Source: Deltaproteobacteria bacterium
GTDB taxonomy: Bacteria; Desulfobacterota; Desulfomonilia; UBA1062
DNA: 45,019 bases
NCBI GenBank assembly: GCA_018433775.1
Contig: JAHDQN010000096.1
Span: forward strand, 1-45,019
Direction of reading: 5' to 3'
Shown: positions 1-10,300 of the stretch, in pieces
Position numbering within the stretch: the stretch's first letter is position 1
Layout: each line of letters begins with the position of its first letter
Program-made: the position numbers and the translations under genes
Notes under the pieces: model-generated
What the model saw: the letters and a program-made list of their open reading frames with translations, nothing else
What the model was told of the DNA's origin: nothing
Databases searched by the model: none

Positions 1-433
1 CGGGGTGGGCCGCGTAATATTCCCTGATCATCTCGCTGGTTATGGGGGTAAACCCGGCGTTCTTCCTGATATACCGGTCCACCAGCAGCTCCTCGCGGAA
101 GGCGGCCGTCTTCCGGTCGATCTCCGCGAGCTCGGCCTTTGCCAGGGCCTTCTCGGCCTGTACGGCCATGGCCCGGCTCTTGACCAGGCTCTCGATCAGG
201 CGTGTGCGGGTCTGCTCGTCGACCTGCGAGGTGTCGGAGATGCCCAAGGTGCGCTGGGCCATCAAGGCCACGTCGTGCTCGGTTATGGGTGTTCCATCTA
301 CCCGAGCTACGATTCCGGATGCCTTGTCCTGCCTGCTCAGGCCCGGCTCCTCACCCATGCATCCCCAGGCAATCAGTACGGCCGCCAGGAGAAAGGGTAT
401 GAGCAGGCGGGCGTATGCCGCTCCGGTTTTCAT
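1..433 (-). CDS. SurA/PpiC-like lipoprotein, partial (3' end outside window)
   Basis: The first 144 codons are visible; the gene runs off the left edge. The N-terminus is a lipoprotein signal peptide: MKTGAAYAR, a hydrophobic stretch, then IAWGC with the lipidated Cys at residue 25. A charged linker leads to a helical segment (VARVDGTPITEHDV, then long Glu/Lys/Arg-rich helices) typical of the SurA N-terminal chaperone region. The last visible residues, ITSEMIREYYAAHP, match the point just before the parvulin domain in the upstream neighbour (VNDETVINYYNTHP), so a PpiC rotamase domain probably follows outside the window. The start codon overlaps the preceding stop by one base (TGATG), which points to translational coupling. 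AAGG-type ribosome-binding sequences lie in the end of the upstream gene. It is probably a paralogue of that gene. The lipoprotein call is strong; the isomerase call is by homology to the neighbour. Confidence 0.8.
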   Translation of the reverse strand, partial: MKTGAAYARLLIPFLLAAVLIAWGCMGEEPGLSRQDKASGIVARVDGTPITEHDVALMAQRTLGISDTSQVDEQTRTRLIESLVKSRAMAVQAEKALAKAELAEIDRKTAAFREELLVDRYIRKNAGFTPITSEMIREYYAAHP

Positions 434-1260
434 CAGTCCTTCACCTTGATGCGGGCCAGCTTCTTGAGCCGCCCCATCTCAGCTTCTTTGGCCTGCTGCC
501 TCAGGCGGAAACGGATATCGCCCTTGACCTTTTCCAGAGGGGCCTTGATGGTCTGCAGGCCCTCTTCAACACGGGCGATATGAAAACCGAACGCGCTCAT
601 GAACGGCTCGGAGATCTCGCCCGGCTCAAGGGCGAACACCCGCTCGGAGAACACCGGGTCGATGGCGCCTCGCTTGATCCATCCGAGGCTGCCGCCGTTC
701 TTCGCCGAAACCCGGTCCTCGGAGAACTGGGCCGCTGTCTCAGAGAAATCGGCCTGGGCTGCGAGCTTGCTGTAGATCTCGTGGGCCTTTGTCTTCAGGG
801 CATTGAGCTCGTTCTCGCTCATGCCCGGGTTGGTGCGCAGCAGGATGTGGGCCGCCTTGATCTGCTCGGACTGAAACTCTTCCGGGTGGGTGTTGTAGTA
901 GTTGATCACGGTCTCGTCGTTGACCCGGTCTTTGAGGTAGTTTTCGAAATAGCGCGAGAGCAGCATCTGCTTGCGGAACTCGTTGACCTCGGCCTCGGCC
1001 TCGACCGGGTCGATGAACTCGGAGTCTTGAACCAGGCCCGCCAGGGCCTCGCGCTCGAGATAATCATCCAGCACGGGTTTTATCCTGTTCTGGTCGTCCC
1101 CAGGGATGTTCTTCAGCTTGAGATAGGCGTCGAACTGGGCCCTGGTGACGGCCTTGCCGTTGACCGTGGCGATCTTCCCGCCATCCCGCGAACACCCGCC
1201 CGCGAACAGCACGGCGCCGAACAACAGAATCATGCATGCATACATCCGTTTCTTCATCAT
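433..1260 (-). CDS. PpiC-type (parvulin) peptidyl-prolyl isomerase lipoprotein
   Basis: A 275-residue foldase predicted to catalyse prolyl cis-trans isomerisation on the periplasmic side of a membrane. The signal peptide (MMKKRMYACM, then a hydrophobic core) ends at FAGGC with the lipidated Cys at residue 23. Ser at +2 would allow Lol sorting to the outer membrane. Residues about 30-130 form a SurA-type N-terminal helical region starting IATVNGKAVTRAQFDAYL. Residues about 132-232 are the parvulin domain, with the hallmarks KAAHILL, FSED, NGGSLGWI, GEISEPF and FGFHI. A basic C-terminal tail follows. The start at 1260 was chosen because AAAGGG lies 7 bases upstream and it gives a normal signal peptide. 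An ATG at 1323 overlaps the stop of the giant gene but would add a 21-residue charged leader. The gene lies 56 bases behind the giant gene on the same strand and is coupled to the next lipoprotein gene, so a role in folding the giant protein is likely but inferred. Confidence 0.9.
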   Translation of the reverse strand: MMKKRMYACMILLFGAVLFAGGCSRDGGKIATVNGKAVTRAQFDAYLKLKNIPGDDQNRIKPVLDDYLEREALAGLVQDSEFIDPVEAEAEVNEFRKQMLLSRYFENYLKDRVNDETVINYYNTHPEEFQSEQIKAAHILLRTNPGMSENELNALKTKAHEIYSKLAAQADFSETAAQFSEDRVSAKNGGSLGWIKRGAIDPVFSERVFALEPGEISEPFMSAFGFHIARVEEGLQTIKAPLEKVKGDIRFRLRQQAKEAEMGRLKKLARIKVKD

Positions 1261-1316
1261 CTTTTTGCCCTTTCTGTTTTTCACGCTTGTGGTTTTATTC
1301 ATGTAATCTAATTTTA

Positions 1317-4300
1317 TCACCATGCTACCGTCTCTTCCTGCAAAGATATAACAGCTGTATTGGAATATCCGGAGGACCCTGCTGAATTCACGGCCCTGAC
1401 CCGAATGCTTGAGGGTTTTTCATCAAATTGCGAGTTTATCAGGAACTCAAGGCAAACTTTAGCCAGTTCATCGTCGTAACCAAAGGCATCCTCAATAGAT
1501 TCGGCATCTGCAGGTGCCTCGTAGAACTCAATATACTGTCTGCCGTCGACAGCCACCTCGATAATGAACTTCTCTTCGTTGTCCGAGTTGTCCTGCCAGG
1601 TGAGCATAAGATCGTACAGCCAGTAGTAATAGTCGTAATAATCGAATTCAAAATCGACCCGTACACTTAAATCCGACGGGGCATCGGGCACTGTGGTTGC
1701 CTGTAGTCCGGTTGCAGCCGAAACCACGTTCGAATCGGCACTGGCCCGGCCGCCTGCGCCAACAGCGCATACCCGGAAATCGTATGCAGTGTTCGCATCA
1801 AGGTCCAGATGGCCCGACAGGTGTACCCTCTGGCCGGAACCTTCTGCGGCCGGGTTCTCAAAGATGCGCGCGAAGTGCATGCCGTCGATGGATGCCTCGA
1901 TAGCGAACCCGTCTTCAAATTCACAAGCATCGGTCCAGGAAAGGTCCACGTGCCCGGCCGAGACGGCTCCCGCCTGCAGGTTGACGGGTGCGCCGGGCAG
2001 ATATTCCAGGGCATCGATGCTCTCTGAATATCCGGAATACCCGCCCTGGTTTGCGGCCCTGATGCGGTACGAATAGTCTTCGCTCTCCATGAGCCCGCTG
2101 TCGACAAAGCTCAGGGTGCCTGCCGGGACCCGGGTGATCTCCGAGAACTCGTCGCTCCCGGTCGCTGAGCGCTCGATGGTTATCTCCTGCTCGTTCTCGT
2201 TGAAGTCGATCCAGCTGAGCTCCGCATGGGTGGCTGAGGTGCGAACCGCCGAGAGAAGCCTGGGTGCGTGAGCAGGTGCTGTGTCCTCGCTGAAGAGCAC
2301 GGGTATCATGTATTGTCCGGTGGTGGCAGTGGTGTCACCCGCGCCTTCTGCCATGGCTTCGATGATCAGGCTCTCGCTCTCCGGCACGACGAGGGTAAAG
2401 AGATACGGACCCGATGCTTTCGTGCCGTATGCCTCGTCATTGATATAGAGCGTGACGGAATCTGCGCACGCCGCCTCTACCACGACCTGGATCTCCTGAC
2501 CCTCGTAGACCGATTCGACCGTGTCGAGGCCGACAAAGCGCACTGCCGGGCCGGTGTCGAACGAGAAATTCACGATACTCTCGACATCCCGGGCAGACAG
2601 GCCGTAGCGCAGGTTCTCCGCACCTGAAACGAAAGATGCGGCCTTGTTCTGTGCGGTTTCCAGGTCATCGGCCGCAGCCAGGGCATGGAGGATGATGCGC
2701 CTTGAGCCGGCTGGCACCGTGAGCTCGTGGGAGAGATTCCATATATTGGTCCCGTCGGAACCGAGAGGCCCAACCCCCGGAACAGGGGCCGCCAGCCCGT
2801 CTGCGAACACGTGCACCAGGTACCCGCTGTTCTCTTCATAGTTGTACGCGATCGCATAGGTGTCGTCCTTGCCGAGTATCCCGTCTCCGCTGGAGGTGAG
2901 CATGCCGGTGTTGTAACCCACAGTCTGGTATTCGGTCGCCACGTCCATGGTGATGGTAATATCCTCTTGCGTCGGGTTATCGAAGACCTCCAGGATGCGG
3001 GTGTAATCATCCCCGGCATGCGGCATGATGAACCTGCGGCTGGTGACAACAGGATTCTCAAAATCCATCAGGCTCTCAAGATCCATCACGCCCAGCCTGA
3101 GGTCGTTGGTTGCATGGGAATAGACGGTCATTGGCCCGTATTTCTCCAGGCGTGTATTCGCCAATTCCCATGGATAGAAATAATCGCATATGCCGTAGAC
3201 AAACCACGGGCCGTTCACCAGGGGAGAGTACGCGGTTTCGGAACCGACACGAAGCAGTGGAATTGCCGCAAGGCGCTCGCCGTCATGCATGAGGTAATCC
3301 TCATCGATCATGGGGGCGAGGCTGATAGAACCGTTCATGATGTATAAGGAATACCAGGGAATCAGGTATGCCCCTTCCTCTTCGATGGTGAGATTGTTCG
3401 GAGACATGATGTCCGGACAGCTCGCAGAGTCCATGGGATCCGTGTCGAAGGCGAAGAGTTCGTGAATGTCGGCCACGCCGTCATGGTCGGAATCCCACTG
3501 CAGCGGATCGGTGAAACAATGCCTGATCTCCCAGCCATCCAGCAGGAAATCCTCGTCAGTATCCGGGTTCCAGGGGTCGGTACCGTGCCGGTATTCCTCG
3601 AGGTTGGTCAACCCGTCCTCGTCCGGGTCCTGACCGGCAGAGCCCGGATCCAGATCATAGCGCTGCTCGAAGCTGTCGGGCAGACCGTCGTGGTCGGAGT
3701 CGGGATCGAGGGGATCGGAGTCATGAATGTATATCTCGTCATAGTCGCTCATGCCGTCGGAGTCGGTGTCCGGCATGGTGGGATCGGTATTGTGGAGGTA
3801 CTCCTCCAGATTCGCGAGACCGTCGAAGTCGCTGTCCAAGCTCTCGTCGCCGCCCGTGAGCGGGTCGAAGCCGTACCGGACCTCGAATCCGTCGGAAAGG
3901 CCGTCGCCGTCGGTGTCGGCTGCAAATGGATCGAGGCCGAGAGGCACCTCGTCGGCATCGGCAAGACCGTCTGAATCGCTGTCCGGCAAGGTGAAGGTGA
4001 AGTTTGCGATATCGCGGAACTCCTCGCGCGTGATGCCGTCGAGGAAGCACTCCTGGTCAAAGGCATACAATTCCTGAGCCAGTGCGACCGCTGCTCCCCG
4101 GTCATTTTCCTGAACGGAATAATGCGTGATTATGAAGCGCTCTCCGGCCGGGATGAGCAAGTGGTAGGTGTTTTCGATGAAGCCTCTTCCCTCTATATAG
4201 TCTTCAATATATAAGGTGCATTCATGGACGCGGTTCTCACCCGGACCCATGAACACGTGGGCCACTGCCGGCATATCCTCATCTAAAGCATGCGCAGTTA

Positions 4301-7300
4301 CGATGTATCTTGCTTCATTGGGGGAAAGGTAATCGTCACATGAGGTGGAAATGACTTCTGTGTCGAAACCTGAAGCAAGGAAGCTTTCCAGGGTGATAAC
4401 CACGCTCTGCGCCATACTCGAAGTATTTTCGATAATCTCCATGAATCTGGCAAACTGTTGATCTTCCGGAACGAATATCTTCCGCCTGACCTTGATATCG
4501 CCGAACATCTCTTCCGGATAGATCAACTCCCTGCCGTTCATCCCGGCCAACGGGACCATGGCGTCGATGCCGTATGGTTCATGGTCTACAAACAGGGTAT
4601 ACCCATGGTAGAAATCAATATACTTGTCCCACTGCACAGTCCCCCCGAAAGTAAATCTCCACGGATAACCCTGGCTGTCGTACAAGGTGTCGCCTGATGC
4701 ATAGCCTTCATACACCAACTCGCTCTCTCTGATCATTCCCTGGATGGTGGTATCCAGCTCTACAGTGCCCACGTCCAGATCTCCCGAACGCGGTGGATCA
4801 AAGTTGATGCTGGCGCCGGTGATGTACTGTGCACCAAAGTAGGTTCCGGCCTGAACCTGGATCTTGCCGTCTATCCTGGATACATCCGTGAATGCAAAAT
4901 ATCCGTCTTCGCCGGATTGGGCCGCGAGACTCCCAATTGTGATGTCAGCGCCTTCAACACCATTGCTCAGTTCATCGACAATACGCCCGGACACCGCCAT
5001 TTCAGGAGCATCGACCACGTCGAACGTGAAAATGCCGGTCGTGCCCGAGTTGCCTCCCGTATCCGTTGCGATGGCCTCGATCTGCAGCATATCCAGGGTG
5101 TCGTCCACCACGTATTCGACCCAGTAATTCGGGTATGAGAGGCTGGTGAACAGCTCGCCGTTCACCCATACATCGACCGTGGATATCTGGCCCGGGTCTG
5201 CAGGATGTGCATGGAGCAGGATGGTCTCCCCCTTAAAGAGCGGCTCACCTGCCGCGGGCGACTCCAGGGTGACGGTCGGGATGTCCTGATCGGGAACGGT
5301 CGGATCATAATCGTGGCCGTCGAGCAGTCCGTCGCCGTCGCTGTCGGGATTGTCTGGATCGCATCCATAGATCAGCTCGTCCTCGTCGCTCATTCCGTCG
5401 CGGTCGCTGTCCGGATAGAGGAACAGGTTGACCACCAACGCTTTCTCTTCCTCGGTGAGCCCCTGCAAGGCGATCTCGGGCATGTTCAGGAGCCACTCCA
5501 TGGTGTCGACCGCATTGCTCACACTGCCTTCCTGGCTGAGGAAGTACACAAGCATGCGTTGCTCTCCCGGGGGTATGGTGAAGGTGTAATCCACATGCCA
5601 GTCTCTCTCGCCGCTCGTTATCTTGGTGAAGGCATCAGGCTGCCCTTCGGCGTTGGGGCCGGCAAACAAGTGGGCTCCGATGGGCCGGTTGATGTTCACG
5701 GGGTCCTGGAAGACGGCGTAGAGATCTCCGGGATTATATGAGTCGCCGCCGCTGCTGGTCAGAACATTCGGCTCCACTGCCTCGTCATACTCCCCGATCG
5801 AGGATTTCAGCCGGACGGAAACCTCCTGGGACACCCCGGTCGGATTGGTGATGATGTCGAGGCACCTGACAAAGGCGCCTCCCGCAGCTGGCACAAAGGC
5901 TCTCCTGCCGACGGCCAGGTTGCCCAGCGTTCTTGTATCGAGAACCAGTTCGCGCCTGTCTAGTCGGCCATAATCGGTATACCAATAGTCAGTCGAGTAC
6001 TTCTGTCCGTTCACGTACAGCACGAGACTGTTTTCAAAAGTCGTGTACGAACCGCTGTAGGCATAGTTGAGACGCTCGTAACTGAAGGACCACGATCGGC
6101 CATCTTCATCCACAAGGGTGGTGCTGATGTCGTCCTTGGCAAGATCGTCGCCTGCAAGGTTCGGATCTGAATGATCCATGAACAACTCGTCGATGTCCCA
6201 TCTCCCGGAGCCATCGCTGTCTCTTTCAAAAGGATCGGTCTGATAGCTATTAACCTCCCAGCCATCCTTGAGGTAATCGTCGTCGGTGTCCGGGTTCCTG
6301 GGATCGGTGCCAAGACTCGCTTCCTGGAGGTTGGTGAGGTCGTCTGCATCCTCGTCACCGTCCGGGTCGGCATTCAGAAGATCGTATTCCACCTCGAACA
6401 TGTCATCCATGCCGTCGTTATCAGAGTCGACCAGAAGAGGATCAGTGCCATAAATGTTCACCTCATCACCGTCGCTCAGACCGTCGCCATCGGAATCCTC
6501 ATTCGCAACACCCGTGCCTGTGGCGATCTCCTGATCGTCAATCAGGCCATCGCCGTCGGTGTCAGCCAGTAAGGGGTTCGAGCCGTGGGTCATGACCTCG
6601 TCATAATCGCTCAGGCTGTCTCCGTCGGTATCTTCCGCAAACGGGTCGGTCCCGGCGGTCTGCTCCTCGAGGTTGGTCAGGCCATCCGTATCCGGGTCAA
6701 GGGCCGATTCGTCAGTGCCAAGGGCATCAAAACCGTATCTCTGCTCGAATCCATCCGTGAGGCCGTCGCCGTCTGTATCGATGCTGGAGGTATCCAGCCC
6801 CAGAAGCACCTCTTCGTAATCGGACAGACCGTCTCCATCGCTGTCCTTCAGGAAGGAGAAGTTTGCGACATCCCGGAATTCTTCATGGGTGAGTCCCTCG
6901 ATCAGATCGCTCCGGCCGGCGGCGGATGAATATATGTCCTGGGCAAGGGCATTCGCCGTGTAACGGCTGAAATCCTGGAGTGAATAGTGGAGGATTATAA
7001 CACGGCATCCGGAAGGCACTGTGAGCGAATAGTTTATATACATATATCCGGTGGGATTGCACTGATCCACTCGACCACCGTCGGGTCCTCTGAATATATG
7101 GGCTACTGCAGGGTCTCTGTATGTCGCGTAGCTGTCGTCGGTTACCACATAACCATCGGATGAGTTGAGAGTGGTGTCTCCCGATGAGGTGTACCGGATA
7201 TAGCCCTCGATAGACGATTGAAGCCGTATCGATACGCTCTGCTCAACATCAGAGGTATTCTCGATCACCTCCATGAAGCGCGCATACTGCTTGTCGTCAG

Positions 7301-10300
7301 GTACGTATATCTTACGATGGACCTGAAAATCACCGAACATCTTGGGCATGAAGGTAAGCTCACGCCCGTTCATGCGCGTTTTTACCGCTGAACCGTAATC
7401 CGGTTCATAATATTTATTATCGACCAGGAGATAATATGTATTGTCAAAGGCATCATCTGTTCCGTCCCAGATATGCCCGTCGTCACTTATATCCCAGAGA
7501 TAACCGCTCCCGTCATACAGGTCATACCGATAGTCGATGGTTATCTCTCCCTCATACTCGAACTGAGCCTCCGGTATGAGGCCTGCACAGAATATTCCGA
7601 TCTCGCCGATGTCCATTATCTCCCCGTGCCTCGGTGCAAAGGATTCGCTCGCACCGGAAACCTCCTGGGCACCGAAGAGTGCCGAGGCGCTGACCTTAAG
7701 CTCCGCCTCGGTGGTCGGCACCTGGTCGAGCACGAAGTATCCGCTCTGGTCCGATTGGGCCGTCACGCCTGCCGTGGTCACCGTGGCGCTTGCCACACCG
7801 TTGCCGAGCTCGTTTACCACCCGGCCCGTGATTGTCATCAGGGTGTCGTCGATGATGCTGAACACCATGGTGCCTGTGGACCCGGTGTTATTATTGGAAT
7901 CGGTCGCCCACACCTCGATAGAGAGGGTGCCCACGCCATCCGGCACCTGGGCGATAATGCTGTACGGGGCCTGCGTCAGGCGTGTTTCAATACCGTTGAC
8001 CGTGAACACCGCCTCGCCTATCTTCCCCTGCTCCACGATCTCGACCGACAGGCGCACCCGGCCTCCACTGACCAGTTCCGAGCCGGGTTCGGGCGTGAGC
8101 AGGGAGACCACCGGGGCGGTCAGATCGGCGACCATGGGCTCGTAGTCGTAACCGTCGGGGAGCCCGTCGTCATCGCAGTCAGGATTGTTCGGATCATAGC
8201 CCAGGGCCAGTTCCTGTGCGTCGTCGAGGCCGTCGAAGTCGCTGTCGGGCTCCTGATAGTCGGTTCCATAGACCAGCAGCTCCTCCCGGTTGGATATGCC
8301 GTCGTTGTCATCGTCACAGTACGCGTCGAACCCCAGGCCCGGATGCATGCCCTGCTCGACCTCGAACGCGTCGGACATACCGTCGCGGTCACCGTCCAGG
8401 GACCCGGGATGGGAGTAGTAGACCATGACCTCGTCGTAATCGCTCAGCCCGTCGCCGTCCGTGTCCGCCACATGCGGATCGGCATAATAACCGTACTCCC
8501 TGCTGTCGACCAGGCCGTCGAAGTCGGTGTCGATAAAGAGCGGGTCAGAGGTGAACTCGATCTCCAGCAGATCTGAAAGACCGTCACCGTCGCTGTCTTC
8601 CCTGTGCGGATGGGTGCCTGCAGCCTGCTCCTGCAGGTTGGTCAGGCCGTCGCCGTCGCCGTCGAGGTCAGCCTCGCCGCAGGCGAGCAGAGGATCGAAC
8701 CCGTACCTGACCTCGAACCGGTCGCTCAGCCCGTCGCCGTCCGTGTCCTGGTTGGTCGAAGACGTGCCCAGATCGAACTCGGTGAAATCGTCCAGGCCGT
8801 CGAAATCGGTGTCGGGCTGCATGAGCCTGTGCATGGCGTTCAGAGCGTTGGGTGCATAGATGGTGTGGAAGACTTCCTGGATCAGGACCTCGATCCGGAT
8901 GGTGGAGACGTATACCAGCCCCTGGCCCCACGGATAGCTGATGGAAAGAACCTGTCCTTCCATGGGGTCGTTCGCATAGACCCACGGGGTGACGTCCATG
9001 CCGAGCGACGCTCGGTCAAAGTACCCGGTGGCGAGGCCGCTTGCGTGTGGCGTCTGGTCAAACTGCCCTGCCGGACCGTCTCCTATGGCATTGAACCGGT
9101 ACCACGGGCAGGCCCTGCCGTTTATCGTGGAGTCGACCAGCGACCCCGGTGCGCCCGGGATGTCGTCCGCCGCCGTGTAGGCGGTGCCGAATGCATCGGT
9201 TTCGTGGATGATCAGAGCACCGCCCGCGGCCACGAAATCGAACACCTTCTGCAGGTTGCTGTAATAGTAATTGCTCCCCTGGGCATGGTTGGTGTCGACC
9301 ATGAGCATGTCGATTTCCGAGAGGTCGAAGGTTGCAAGGGTCTGGACGAGCACCGGCTTCATGCCTGCACTTTCGATGATGAGGCGCTGGTAGTCCTGGC
9401 CCCGGTCGTAGGTGGCATGGTAGTAGCCCACCTTGCTCTTGTCGCGGCGCAGGGTCAGGGTCCCCACGTCGGTGGTGCCGGCCCATACCGGCGGGTAGAG
9501 GCCGCTTCGGGCCACGTAGTCGATGCCGTCCCGGGTCACCCGGGCCGTCACCTGCACGTCGCCCAGCAGCACGGGCACGTTCATGATGACGAACACGCCG
9601 TTGGATTGCGTCAGTGCCTCGAAGCCGTGGGCGCTGACCGTTGCCCCTCCGACCCCGATGCCGTCCGCATCCACCACCACGCCCATGACCGCGGTCATGG
9701 GATCGTCGATGAGCGTGAAGACTTGCTCGCCCGTGGTCCCGATATTTTCGTTCGTGTCTTGCGCCAGCACCTCGATGACCACCTGCTCTGCTTCTGCGGG
9801 CAGTGTAATCGTGTACTCGAACTCGTACTGCTGTACACCGGCTCCGGGACTGGTCTCGTTGATCTGATCCCCGTCGACCTTCAGCCGGACATATTCGATG
9901 CGGCCCTGGTCCTCGACCGATGCACGCACCCTGATGGTCTGGCCCTTGATGAATGTGCTCTGCGCCCCCGGCTCGACCAGAACGACAAGGGGCGGCACGC
10001 TGTCGGCCGTACACGGCTCGTAATCTTCGTTATCCGGCAGGCCGTCTGAATCGGTGTCTTGCTTCAGCGGATCGGTCGGGGTTGCCCCGTTCACCTCCTG
10101 GCCGTCGGACAGTCCGTCGCCGTCCGTATCGGCGAGGTCGATTGCGGTGCCGAGCTGGAGCTCTTCCAGGTTGCTCAGCCCATCACTGTCAAGGTCGGCC
10201 GCTGCATCTGCGGGGTCGGACGGGTTCAGGCCGTACTGCCGCTCCACGTTGTCCGGAATGCCGTCATCGTCCGTGTCGATCTTGTTCGGGCTTGAATACG

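Noticed and set aside
415..1311. 298-codon plus-strand frame opposite the parvulin gene
   Set aside because: The minus-strand frame has a lipobox and a clear parvulin domain; the plus-strand one has no recognisable feature.
8604..10049. 481-codon plus-strand frame over the TSP3 repeats
   Set aside because: It reads as repetitive Val/Ala/Gly sequence because the opposite strand encodes Asp-rich repeats; a shadow.
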